Shown here: positions 10,983 through 22,201 of the stretch, piece by piece
How positions within the stretch are numbered: position 1 is the stretch's first letter
How the letters are laid out: every line of letters starts with the position of its first letter
Origin: Abelmoschus esculentus
Taxonomy: Eukaryota > Streptophyta > Magnoliopsida > Malvales > Malvaceae
Assembly (NCBI GenBank): GCA_035048815.1
Contig: JAUCBN010000018.1
Coordinates: 14,713,001-14,777,000, forward strand
Reading direction: 5' to 3'
DNA length: 64,000 bases
Made by a program: the position numbers and the translations under genes
The notes under the pieces: generated by a model
The model's database searches: none
Seen by the model: only the letters and a program-made list of their open reading frames with translations
What the model was told of the DNA's origin: nothing

Positions 10983-12703
10983 GTGAGAAGTTGTACGAAT
11001 TTGTGTACATACCTTTTTCCTTACGGTTTTCGTAATTATTTGTGTATACTTTGTAGAGATTTGTGTACATACACAAATTCTTACCATTTTTGTAGCAATT
11101 TATGTATTCTAGTAGTAAATTGCGTATGTACGCAAATCATTATACTTGGATGGCCTCTTGGTGAGAAGTTGTAAGGATTTGTGTACATACCTTTTCCCTT
11201 ACAATTTTCGTAACTATTTATGTATACGTTGTAAGAATTTGTGTATACACACAAATTCTTACCATTTTTGTACCAAATTATATATTCTCGTAGGAAATTG
11301 TGTATGTACACAAATCCTTACCCTAGGATGGGCTCCTTTAGCTCATAACGAAAAGTTGTAAGGATATGTGTACATACATTTTTTTCTTATAGTTTTCGTA
11401 ACCATTTGTGTATACTTTGTTGGAATTTTTGTACATACACAAATCCTTACCATTTTTGTACCAATTTATGTATTCTCGTAATAAATTGTGTGTGTACACA
11501 AATCCTTACACTTGGATGACCTCCTTTAACTCATGGTGAGAAGTTGTAAGGATTTCTGTACATACCATTTTCCTTACAATTTTCGTAAAGTCATTGTGTA
11601 TACTTTGTAAGACATTGTGTACATACATAAATCCTTACCATTTTTGTGTCATATTATGTATACTCGTAGCCAATTGTGTATGTACACAAATTCTTACCCT
11701 TGGATGTCCCCCTTTAGCTCATGGTTTCAAGTGGTAAGGATTTGTGTACATACCTTTTTCCTTACGGTTTTCGTAAGCCGTTGTGTATATTTTGTAAGGA
11801 ATTGGATATATACACAAATGCTTACCATTGTTGTGTCATATTATGTACATTTGTAAGCAATTGTGTATGTACACAAATTTTTACCCTTGGATGTCCTCCT
11901 TTAGCTCATGGTTTCAAGTGGTAAGGATTTGTGTACATACTTTTTTCCTTACGGTTTTCGTAAGCCGTTATGTATATTTTGTAATGAATTGTGTACATAC
12001 ACAAATGCTTACCATTGTTGTGCCATATTATGTTTACGCGTAAGCAATTGTGTATGTACGCAAATCCTTACCCTTGAATGTTCTATTTTAGCTCATGGTT
12101 TCAAGTGGTAAGAATTTGTGTACATACCTTTTTCCATACGGTTTTCGTAAGTCGTGGTGTATATTTTATAAGGAATTATGTATATACACAAATGCTTACC
12201 ATTGTTGTGCCATATTATTTACATTTGTAAGCAATTGTGTATGTACACAAATCATTACTCCTGGATGTCCCTCTTTAGCTCATGGTTTCAAGTGGTAAGG
12301 ATTTGTGTACATAACTTTTTCCTTACGGTTTTCGTAAGCCGTTGTGTATATTTTTTAAGGAATTGTGTACATATACAAATGCTTACCATTGTTGTGCCAT
12401 ATTATGTTTACGCGTAAGCAATTGTGTATGTACACAAATCCTTACCCTTGGATGTCCCCCTTTAGCTCATGGTTTCAAGTGGTAAGGATTTGTGTACATA
12501 CCTTTTTTCTTACGATTTTCGTAAGCAGTTGTGTATATTTTTTAAGGAATTGTGTACATACACAAATGCTTACCATTGTTGTGCCATATTATGTACATTT
12601 GTAAGCAATTGTGTTTGTACACAAATTCTTACGTTGTAAGGAATTGTGTACATACCATTTTTCTTATAATATTTGTAAGGGTTTGTGTATGTACACAAAT
12701 ATA
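10983..12703. repeat. Satellite array, about 9 units of 187 bp, each with two quasi-palindromes
   Basis: The phrase 'ctcatggtttcaagtggtaa' recurs at 11718, 11905, 12092, 12279 and 12466, exactly 187 bases apart. Earlier, more diverged units start near 10983, 11160, 11342 and 11530, and a shortened last unit ends near 12703. Every unit contains a half-site 'gtaaggatttgtgtacatac' and two near-perfect dyads of about 32 bases: one centred on TTGTGTA-CA-TACACAA with gtaagg/gcttac outer arms, one centred on TTGTGTA-TG-TACACAA with gtaagc/ccttac outer arms. Since 187 is not a multiple of three, the many 60-80-codon open frames here are copies of the same repeat in rotating frames, not genes. Confidence 0.93.
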
Positions 12704-13121
12704 CTTATATATACATTGATATATATGAATATATATAAAATAACTCGAATAACTCAAAATTTTTAGTAATTAAAGGATTAATTTTTAAATTTGAGATGAG
12801 CTTATCAATTTTTATGATATATATACATTTATAAAAATATAAAGAAATCTTGCTATATATGAATATATATATACATATCTTATATGATTAGAGAAAGTCG
12901 TTTAAATTGGAATCAAATCATACTATAACATGATAAATAATAATAATTAAATATTTATAAGAACTCGAAAACTCGACTCGACTCGACTCAAATTTCATAA
13001 ACTCCACTCGAACTAAAAAAAATCAATTAAAGTTTGAGTTGTAAAATATGACTCGTCAACTCGAATAACTCAAAAATTTTTGACTTGACTCCATTCAACT
13101 CAATCAAATACGCACCCTAAT
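12704..13121. repeat. AT-rich DNA ending in a MITE-like terminus
   Basis: Contains repeated 'aactcgaataactc/gactcgactcgactc' words and ends in 'tacgcaccctaa' (near 13108-13120), the inverse of the 'tagggtgcgta' terminus seen in the element at 40730-41284. The sequence left of the satellite (10898-10982) also has TTCGAA/ACTCGAA words, so the satellite may have expanded within one transposon. I could not find the left terminus. Confidence 0.4.
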
Positions 13122-13177
13122 TCAAGTAAATATTTTAAATAAGTTTTTTAGTGCTTTGAAGTTAATAATTTATTTAG

Positions 13178-13410
13178 TGTTAAGAATATTTTATTTATAG
13201 TTAATATTCATATATTAGAGAAGGTTTTAATGCACTTTAATTTTAAGGTTTAATACCTATTGTAAATTAGGGTTTACTTCTTATGCCTATAAATATAAAT
13301 ATTACATAAAGCATTACGTATTATCCTAATTTGAGAATACAATAGAAGTCTATCTCTTTTGTCTCTTATCTTTATCTATTTTATTCTTGCTTTTTATTTT
13401 ATTCATAACA
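13178..13410 (+). repeat. 5' LTR of the plus-strand Copia element
   Basis: Begins TGTTAAGAATATTTTATTTA and ends ATTCATAACA. It aligns along its length with 21991-22201, including 'cttatgcctataaatata' (TATA-like) and 'ttttattcttgctttttatt'. At 233 bp it is typical of small Copia LTRs. Confidence 0.88.
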
Positions 13411-13789
13411 CGTTTATTAACACGAGTTTTTTCAAAATATTTTAATTCTAAGTTTCTTAAAATATTTATCCAATATGTTCTTTTCCCATCTTATATATTT
13501 TAATTTATAAAATAATATATATATGATTATGATTATAATTTAAAACTAAAATAAGATTGTTCAAAACTTTTTTTCATGTGTATATTCTTGTTTTTGTCTA
13601 ATATTATTATGTGTTTACTTCATGTCATGAATATTTTTAATATATTTGTTAGCTAATATGTTATTTGTTTTAATAATTTAATTCGATTATATTTACTGGA
13701 TATCTCGCTTTGCGAGGTTATTGATCTCAAAGGAGGTTTTTAAAGGACTATGTAGACTGGTTTAACAATATCGTGTATAAGGAAAGAAT

Positions 13790-14620
13790 TATTAATCTTG
13801 GTTCTTAGATGCCGAAATACATCTTGATGCAAATGGCCTGAAAAATATTATTAAAGAGAGGAATTCAGATTCTACTCAAAATAAGACCAGATCCATGATA
13901 CTTATTCGTCGTCACCTCTATGAGGGGTTAAAATCTGAATATTTAACGGTGAAAGATCCTCTTATTATTTTGGAATAATCTAAAGGAATGATATGACCAT
14001 CAAAAACTATTATTCTGCCTAAAGCTTGATATGATTGGTTGCATCTGAGATTGCAAGATTTTAAATCTATAAGCTAGTATAACTTTGTTATGTTTCGAAT
14101 TACTTCACAATTGAAGTTATAAGGTCAAAATATTACTGATGTGGATATGTTAGAAAAAAATATACTTCACTTTTCATACAAACGATGTTGTCCTTTAGAC
14201 ACAATATCGTGAAAAAGACTTTAAGAAATATTTTTGAATTAATGTTTTGCTTTCTTGTGGCTGAGCAAAATAATGAGCTACTCATGAAAAACCATGAATT
14301 TCGTCCAACTAGCTCTACTCTATTCCCTGAAGCGAATGCGACATTTTATAGAGAAAAAATAAAGGCTACACCAATAATCGTGGCCATAGTTATGGGTGTG
14401 ATTATAACCATAGTCAAGGACACAATTAAAAGTAACTATACCCACCGCAAGTGAAACAATAAGGATGACAATGGTACAAAAGATCAATCTAAGAAAAAAG
14501 AATCTATGTGTCATCGATGTGGCAGCACAAATCATTGAGCTCGTGATTGTTGTATGCCAAAACATCTTGTGAACCATTACCAACAATGAATAAGTGATAA
14601 AGGAAAGTGAGTTGAAACAA
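13790..14620 (+). pseudogene. Copia gag remnant with broken zinc knuckle
   Basis: Translation in pieces gives phrases typical of Copia gag (DAEIHLDANGL near 13808; ITDVDMLEK near 14133; ILCSFLVAEQNNELLMKNHE-type text at 14230-14300). A CCHC knuckle is recognisable at about 14505-14560 (CHRCG...H...C), but a TGA replaces the residue after the His (near 14539). The open frame 14185-14454 is part of this. Numerous other stops and shifts show it is dead. Confidence 0.75.
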
Positions 14621-14897
14621 TTTTTTTTATACCAATGAAAAAGATAATTATGACCTTCACAAAGATGATTATGACATTTTCGATAATGGCCAAGATAATT
14701 ATAGTATTACAAACATAGAAATTGATGATTTTCTCATATACACTGAGAGGAATATTTGATGTCTTTTAATTAATTTTATATTTACTTTATGTTTATTAGG
14801 ACGATATAGTTATTTTTTCATAGATTTTTTTTTATTTTTTACAAAAATAAATATTATATTTTTTATTTTTTATATTTATTTTATCAATGAATAAACT

Positions 14898-14924
14898 TTT
14901 ATTTATTTATTTATTTATTTATTC
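14898..14924. repeat. (TTTA)n microsatellite
   Basis: Six or so consecutive TTTA units within the Copia internal region. Confidence 0.85.
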
Positions 14925-15000
14925 TTTGAAGAATATGATTATGTCACAAATAAAATCTGTAAAAAATGGTAACGACTTATGCTTAGCGGACAGTGCAAGT

Positions 15001-18000
15001 TGTAACACCATAAAATCGGATTAGAAGAATGATACGAATAAATCATAGATCGATAAAATCATATGTCATTTATGTCATTTAGCTTAGAAAGATTGGACTT
15101 AATTGAAATAAAGGAAAAATAAAAGAGGGACCAAATTGAATTAAATAAAAAACATGAAGATTGCATGGAAAATATTGGGATTCCATGAACTATCCTTCGA
15201 TTAAATTAAGACTAGTTATAATTAAAAAGGTTAAAATTGACATTTCATATGTAAAATGAAGAGGATGATTGTCATCTTCCTTTCACCCCATTTCACGTGA
15301 AAAAAAAAGAGTAAGAGAAGAGAAAAAGATTCATCTTCTTCCCCATTTTTCCATAGCCAAATCTAGAAGAAAATTTGAGGGAGAGAAGCTCATCGTCCTT
15401 CTTTAGTTTTTCACCATAGCCGAAATCTAAGAGAAGATAAGTTCTCATTCTTGTTTCTTCTCCCATTATCGAGAATAGTGTGAGAGAGGGGGAGCTTGAT
15501 GGTTCAAGGAATTTGGAGGAATTTTATGCTCAAATAATTGAAGGTAAAATGATTATCTTCTTTAGAAAGTATATGTTTCTATGAGTGATAAGTTTATTTG
15601 ATTGGGCTACCATGACATGAGAACAAAAATATATAGAGGAATCATGTTAGTAGGAACATTAGAAATATAAATGTGCTAATGAAAAAATTAGTGTATAAGC
15701 ATGCAAAGGGTTGTTCTAAAATAGACTAATTGATGTTAATTTTTATGTTTAAGATGATGGAAATTCATGAGAACAATATTGGATTAGGAGTTAGAGCCAT
15801 AAAAATGAAAAATAGTCAAATTGGTCGAAATATGCAATTCCAGGTAGTCGTTTTGGAAAAATTCCCTAAGATAATATGAACATTTGTTTGGAAACATGAT
15901 ATGCATGTTTGTTTGTTAATATGATATAAATGTTTTGTTGATAGCATATCTTGGACACTTGCTTTTGGTGATATGAACTTGGTTAATACGAAATGAAAGA
16001 CGATCAAACGAATAATGAAAACTCTTATTGAACCTTGGTCGATAGTTGGTCATAGGTAGTACGACATGCCTAGGGTCTGAGCTCATTGGTTAGTATTTCG
16101 GTACTTTGGATACCTTTGTTTAGTGGTTAGTCACCTTTTATTAGATACCTTGAGTATCTTTTGGTAGTGCCTTCGTGGTATTTTTGTTAGTGCCTTTGTG
16201 ATACTTTTGTTGACTCGCTTATCTTGTCTAATTATACCAAGGGATCATATGAAACTAATTTAAAAATTAAAGCTAAAGAGGTGAAAACCATTGGTATATG
16301 TAATTGGTTGAGAAGCATTTGAATTTGGATATGAAATTGCTAATAGAGCACTTGAATGAAATTGTTGCTATGAGTAGCATTTGAATATAAAATTGCTAAT
16401 GAACACTTGAATAGGCATGTGTTTATAAGTAGCCTTTGATATGATTTTGTTTATGAAAGCTTTGAAACATGAAATTTGACTAGTGATTCATATTCATCAA
16501 ATATGCTAGCTAATGCATAAGCATATAGATTGTGAAATTGAATTGTATGCTAGAATTATGATAAGTATGAGAAGATGTTAAACATGATACTTGATGATTG
16601 ATATCCTTTGTATATTTGATTAAGTTATTACCATAAATTTGATTTGTTTCTTAATTGAATCTTGTTATTTTTGTAATTTAAAGAATGTCTAAATTGGTTA
16701 AACTTAGGGCTGTCTTACTAAGTACCTAGAAAGTACTTACCACTCGTTTGTTTCCTCTTCCCAAAACAACAGATTATCGAGCTAAGGAGCTAGATCAAGT
16801 TTGATTGCAAACAAACACAACAAGCAAGACAAGTATGATATTCTATAATTTTTGTTAACTCTATATTATGGTGTCATAGTAATTATCTTAGACTAGATTA
16901 TGAATTTTGAGATTTGGTTTATGGTTTGTACATATTTCTATTTGAGCATTTTGTTTGTAAGCCTTAAGGCTAAGTCATGAATAGGCTAGCATTTTGTTAT
17001 GGTTGGGATTTTTCCCATGAAACTTTAATTAATGTCTTGTGTATTGACATGCAAGTGTTTGAACCACGTGGGTTAACATGTAGACCATAAGACTAAGATA
17101 AGGTTGAACTAGTTACCATAGTGATAGTAATGTATAATGGCGTGAATATTGGCATAGGTCAATTGGTCAAATAAATAGAATTGATAAGTGGTTACTTGTT
17201 GTCTAAACATGCTTGAATCGTTCCTTAGGTTTAGGGATGAATTGAGGTCAATTTGAGGTCCTTTGGTTAGGACTTAAGTGAATTAAAGGCTTAGAACCTA
17301 CAAACTAGAGCAAGGGTATCGATATTATTTCCATGCATATCGATACCCCCTTGAAAATCCTTAGCATGTGTACCAAGTGTATCAGAACGCCTGGCCTGCA
17401 TTTCGATACTTAGAATTCTAGTAGCAAAATTGGTCCAATACCCTCGAAGGGGTATTTCGATACTAGATCTTCTAGTAGTGAAATTGGTTCGATACCCCTT
17501 ATCGGGAATATCGATATCGAGTCTTCCAATAACTTTTGAGTTCGATACCTTTTTGAGAGTTTATCGAAACGGGGTAGGGTATCGATACACCATGTAGGTG
17601 TATCGATACAGGTAGGCTATCTCAGCCTTTAGTCATTGAATAGGTGTATCAAAACATTAAAGGGGTGTTTTGATACCACCAGTTTCGATACAACATGTAG
17701 GTTTATCGATACTCCAGCCTTTTGGTTCAATCTTTTGAGATTAAAATTTCAAAGTCTCCCATCTTGTTTTAGAGGTCCCTCAAGTCAGAATTAAAGTTCA
17801 AATTAAGTCCAACTTTTAGATTAAAATCAAATTGGAACAATAAGTGAATTAAATTTGATGAAAGGATTTGTAATTGGAAAAAAGTTTTAAATTAGTCCCA
17901 ATACTTGATATATGTATCTCATGTGAGTGACTTATAAGGTCCTCAAATACATTTGTTTGAAATGTAACAAGTAAGTTTGACTTGTAATGTCATACAACAA

Positions 18001-18116
18001 AGGAAATGTCTTAGAAATAAATACATGATTGGTTTAGTATAAGTCACTTTTGGTTTAATTATAAGTTTGTAAGATCGTTCGACGCTCCCGTCTTTTAACC
18101 CAGGGCGAATGTGTCA
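15001..18116 (+). repeat. Long Gypsy LTR (about 3.1 kb)
   Basis: TGTAACACC start, and an end near GTGTCA followed by a primer-site-like sequence. Internal features match the long LTR at 1904-6168 in layout: a region of 'ggtactttggatacctt' subrepeats (16080-16230), an 'aagtacttaccactcg' block (16725-16745), and a GC-richer end with 'gatcgttcgacgctcccg' (18072-18089). A cluster of GTATCGATAC-like words occupies 17310-17715. I see no gene in it. Confidence 0.65.
17310..17715. promoter_or_regulatory. Cluster of GTATCGATAC-like palindromes in the Gypsy LTR
   Basis: 'tcgatac' or 'gtatcga' occurs more than ten times in about 400 bases. Exact GTATCGATAC is present near 17580 and 17601, and imperfect forms at 17310, 17335, 17496 and 17707, among others. 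Similar clusters occur in the Sirevirus-like LTRs at 47901 and 56399. A regulatory role is only a hypothesis. Confidence 0.45.
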
Positions 18117-18267
18117 TATATAACTAGTATAAGAGCTTTTGGTTATGTGATTCTCGAACCGAAACGAGCATGCATCATATAGGATTGAACTATGTCACCT
18201 AGGAGTTTTATACCGTACTTGCTTGTGTTCTTGCTTCTTTGAATATTTTAGTTTCCCCTTTTGTAGT

Positions 18268-18393
18268 ATGGTTGATACGAGACTAGCCTTAGGAGATTAC
18301 AGTCCTGAGGGTTCGTTTAATGAAAATAAAAGTGTGAGGATGGAACCGAATCCTCCTCAAGAACATAAGCATAAGAAATTTTTTCTCATTTAA
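18268..18393 (+). pseudogene. N-terminal fragment of a Gypsy gag
   Basis: An ATG at 18268 opens a 41-codon frame (MVDTRLALGDYSPEGSF...) that runs across the right end of the insert into out-of-frame Copia DNA and stops. Its position just downstream of the LTR and primer site suits the start of gag. It is too short to function. Confidence 0.5.
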
Positions 18394-18419
18394 CAATGCA
18401 AGGAAATAATGTGAATACT

Positions 18420-19440
18420 ATATCCAGAAGTGTTAATATCATAGAAGGCTCCAAAAGAGTACATATGTTATTACCAAATAGAACTTTATTCCATATTTAA
18501 TATACGCTATACTCTACAAAGTCAGAAAGAAACTTATTTAGTTTTAAATTCATAAAAATAGATATCATATTGAGAGTATTAGTCAAAGAAATATTGAATA
18601 TCTCTATATTACGAGTATAACTCAAGGCAATAAGAAAGTGCTAGAAAAATTACATGCATTGTCTTCCGAATTATACTACACAAGAATTAGTGTAATAGAA
18701 GCACATAATATTGTAAACTATAAGTTTACTGATAACTTTATTATTTGACACGATCGGTTAGGCCATCTCGGTTCGATTATGATGCGAAAAATTATTAAAA
18801 ATTCATGTGGTCACTCATTTAAAATCAAGAGATTTTTCAAAGTAATTTTTTTATGTAACACTTGCTCTCAAGGCAAATTAATTATTCAACCATCACCAAC
18901 TAAAATAGATTATCAATATACTAACTTTCTAGAAAGGATACAAGGTAATATAGATGGGCCCATACACCCTTCTTGTGGTCTATTTAGATATTTTATGGTT
19001 TTAATTGATGCATCGACTAGATGGTCACATGTATCCCTTGTTATTAACTCAAAACTTGACATTTATGAGGTTATTTGCTCAATTAATAAAATTACGAGCA
19101 CATTTTCTAGATTCTCCCATAAAGATAATTCGTCTTGATAATGCTGGTAAATTCTCTTTTTAGGCTTTTGATGATTTTGCATTTCGATTGGAATTAGTGT
19201 TGAATATCTTGTAGCTCATGTTCATACACAAAATGGTATTGCAGAATCATTTATCAAACGTCTTCAATTAATTGCAAGATCGATATTGATGAAGTCCAAG
19301 CTACCAATTTCTGCTTGGTGGCATGCCATTTTACATGCAACATCACTAATTCTCATCAGGCCAGTAAGTTATCATAATTTCTCCCCATTACAAATGATTT
19401 TTGGTCAAGAACCAAATATTTCTCATCTTAGAATTTTTTA
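18420..19440 (+). pseudogene. Copia protease/integrase remnant
   Basis: 18395-18540 carries NVNTISRSVNIIEG and related text of the Copia protease-integrase linker. 18750-19138 gives HDRLGHLGS (pre-integrase His region), CNTCSQGK (zinc Cys pair), and an integrase core start with 'NIDGPIHP' in place of the usual D-hydrophobic-CGP motif, then VLIDASTRW. IRLDNAG (second Asp) lies just after a frame break near 19138, and HTQNGIAESFIKR (carrying the catalytic Glu) near 19226-19262 is in another frame. It is non-functional. Confidence 0.8.
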
Positions 19441-20149
19441 ATGTGCGGTTTATGTTCCTATTACTCTACTATAATGCAAAAATATGGATCCTCAAAAGAG
19501 GTTGAGAATATATATCAGATTTAAATTCCCTCGATAATTAAATATCTTAAGCCTTTGACTGTGAATTTATTTAAAGCTTGATGTACCGACTATCATTTTA
19601 ATGAATCGATTTTCCCAATATTAGGGGAGAAAATAAGTAGTCAGGAAACGAAATAAATTGGAATGAATTATCTTTATCTCACTTTGAACCACGTACCCAA
19701 TAATGTGATATAAAAGCTTAAAGGATAATTCATTTATAAAACTTAGCAAATCAATTTCTAGATGCTTTTGTTGACCCTAAAAGAATGACTAAGTCACATA
19801 TTCCAAGTGTAAATGCTCCAATTAAAATTGATGTACCAGAAGAAAAAACTCTAGTTACTAATAAGTCAAACGCACGCTTGAAGCGTGGTAGACCAGTAGG
19901 TTCCAAAGATAAGATTCCTCGAAAAGAAAATGAGTTATATCTTGTGATGGCCTGTTGTGAAGTCAACAAAACATGAAATATTCTGAAAAGAGATTAAAAG
20001 GTCTCCAGAAGAGACATTAGATATGACTCAGGTATCTGATAATAATGAGATCTCTATAAATTATGTCATATTTGGTTATAAATAGAACTAAAATAAAACC
20101 AATGTTGATAATACTTTTGCATGCATTATAGCACTAGAGATTTTGGATG

Positions 20150-20850
20150 ATAATATGGATCATGAACCATTGTCAATTGAAAAATTTAAGCAAAGAGATG
20201 ATCGGACAAAATGGAAATAGGCAATTGAAGCGGAACTCAAATCTCTTTCAAAAAGAGAAGTCTTTGGGCCTCTAGTCCATACACCAAAAGGTGAAAAACA
20301 CGTGGGGTATAAATGGGTCTTTGTGAGAAAGAGAAATGGAAAAAGGGAAACTGCAAGATACAAAGCTCATTTGGTTGCAAAAGTATTTCCACAACGACCT
20401 GGAATTGAATATGAAGAAACATATTCTCGGTGGTGAATGCAATCACTTTTTGATTTTTTATTTGTCTGACAGTAAAAGAAAGACTTAATTTCCGCTTAAT
20501 GGATGTTGTTACAACCTATCTATATGGGCCTCTTGATAATAATTTTTATACAAAACTTTCAGAATGGTTTAAATTGCCTAAAGTAGTTAATTCAAGTTCT
20601 TGAGAATATTATTCAATTAAATTGAACAAATCCCTTTATGGATTAAAACAATCTGTGCGTATGTGATATAATTGCCTCAATGAATACTTATTAGTGAAAG
20701 GCTATAAGAATGATTTTCCCTTGTAATTTTATTAAGAGATTTAGCTCCGAATTTATGATCATTGCAATGTATGTTAATGATTTGAATATAATTGAAACTC
20801 CTAAAGAGATCTCATTGTTAGTAGAATATTTAAAGAAATAATTTGAAATG
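20150..20850 (+). pseudogene. Copia reverse transcriptase remnant
   Basis: Recognisable text: WK*AIEAELKSL (20210-20250), YKWVFVRKRNGK (20310-20345), RYKAHLVAKVF and PGIEYEETYS (20360-20430), LYGLKQ-like text near 20636, and a degraded form of the YVDD box near 20768 (MYVND). At least a dozen stops and shifts intervene. Confidence 0.8.
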
Positions 20851-21770
20851 AAAGATCTTAGAAAAACAAGATTTTGTCATGGATTACATATTGAGCACTT
20901 AAAGGATGAAATCCTTGTGCATCAATCAACTTACATAGAAAAATGCTAGAGGTTTTAGATGCATAACGCACATCCGTTGAGGATACCCCCATGGTTGTTA
21001 GGTCACTTGATGTGAACAAAGGTCTATTCCATCCTTGAGAGATGGATGATGACATTCTTAGTCCAGAAATGTCATACTTAAGTGCTATTAGTGCATTGAT
21101 ATGTATCTTTCTAGTCACACATGACCTGACATATCATTCGTTGTCAATTTGTAGGCAAGATTCAGCTTATGTCCAACCCGAAGACATTGAAATAGGGTTA
21201 AACACATATTTCACTATCTTCAATGTATGAAAGACATAATATTATTTTTCTCTAATATATCCAAAATAGGATTAATCGATTTTGCGAATGCAGGATACTT
21301 ATCTGATCTTCATAATGCTTGACCACAAACATGTTATTTATTTACATACGGTTGTAGAATAATTTCTTGGCGTTCAATAAAATAAACTATTATTGTCACT
21401 TCTTCTAATCATACTGAGATTTTGGCTATCTATGAGGCTAGTCGTGAATGTGTGTGGTTAAGGTCTGTAACCCAACATATTCGAAAAATTATGGTTTACT
21501 CGCTAGAAAAATAGCTCCGATAGTTTTATATGAGAATAATACATGTATTGCACAACTTAAGAAAGGATATATAAAGGGTGATAGAACAAAACATATCTCA
21601 CCAAAATTCTTTTTCATTCATGATCTATAAAAGAATGGAGACATTGATGTGCAACAGATTCATTCATGTGATAATTTAGCAGATCTATTTACTAAGGCGC
21701 TCCCTACTGCTCCATTTGATAAGTTAACTTACAATATTGGATTGTGTCATGTTAGAGATCTTGTCTAATG
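20851..21770 (+). pseudogene. Copia RNase H remnant and pol C-terminus
   Basis: 21055-21110 reads as 'PEMSYLSAISALICI', the usual Copia 'Y.SAIGALMYL' region. 21448-21630 covers the RNase H C-terminal half, including 'YENNTCIAQLKKGYIKGDRT' and 'HISPKFFF'. 21645-21767 gives 'QIHSCDNLADLFTKALPT' and ends at a TAA near 21767. The earlier half is shifted and stop-ridden. Confidence 0.8.
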
Positions 21771-21990
21771 CATTTATAAGGGAAAATAAAATACGTGTTG
21801 TATACTCTTTTCCTTATCCATGGTTTTGTTCTATTAGGTTTTTCTGGAAAGGATTTTAATGAGGCAACATATTGTGTGTATTAAAGATATATGTATTTTT
21901 TTTCCTTCACTAATCATTTTTTCCAATGGAGTTTTTATCTCAATAAGGTTTTAATGAGTCACATTATCTTCATGAATATTCAAGGGGAGG

Positions 21991-22201
21991 TGTTAAAAAT
22001 ATTTTATTTATGGTGAATATCCATATATTAGAGGAGGGTTTAATGCACTTTATTTTTAGGGTTTACTTCCTATGCCTATAAATATAGAGGTTACCAAAAG
22101 CATTATATACTACCATACTTTAGAGAATAAAATACAAGTCTCTCTTTTGTTTTTTTATCTTTATCTATTTTATTCTTGCTCTTTATTTTATTCACAACAA
22201 T
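21991..22201 (+). repeat. 3' LTR of the plus-strand Copia element
   Basis: Begins TGTTAAAAATATTTTATTTA and ends TTCACAACA. It is collinear with 13178-13410 apart from small indels, and directly preceded by the polypurine tract caaggggagg. Confidence 0.88.

Larger units (their letters stand above)
15001..18358 (+). mobile_element. Truncated Ty3/Gypsy insert: 5' LTR, leader and gag start
   Basis: It interrupts the Copia protease after 'ttagcggacagtgcaagt' (Copia Leu-Ala-Asp-Ser-Ala-Ser) and Copia coding resumes near 18359 ('caagaacataagcataag', then HLTMQGNNVNTIS in frame). The left terminus is TGTAACACC (15001). A long LTR (to about 18116) is followed by a diverged primer site 'actagtataagagc' (compare tggtatcagagc) at 18123-18136 and the beginning of a Gypsy gag at 18268. 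Flanks caagt (14996-15000) and caaga (18358-18362) could be a target duplication, although the right end lacks an LTR, so deletion or recombination must have removed the rest. Confidence 0.7.
13178..22201 (+). mobile_element. Decayed Copia retrotransposon (Ale/Retrofit-like), plus strand, with Gypsy insert
   Basis: Two short LTRs (13178-13410 and 21991-22201) bracket remnants of gag, protease, integrase, reverse transcriptase and RNase H in Copia order. The polypurine tract caaggggagg (21981-21990) lies directly before the 3' LTR. After the 5' LTR comes 'cgtttattaacacgag', comparable to 'cgttatcagcacgag' seen inverted in the related element at 31367-35771. All reading frames have many stops and frameshifts. 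Flanking bases do not give a clear target duplication (tttag before, attaa after). A Gypsy fragment (15001 to about 18358) interrupts the protease region. Confidence 0.88.

Noticed and set aside
10938..12604. A series of plus- and minus-strand open frames of 60-80 codons (Cys/Tyr/His-rich peptides, alike from one to the next)
   Set aside because: They are the 187-bp repeat unit read in rotating frames; the period is not a multiple of three and each ends at the repeat's own stop. Not a protein family.
10983..12703. CRISPR-like regular repeats
   Set aside because: Units are contiguous 187-bp satellites in a plant nuclear context, without unique spacers.
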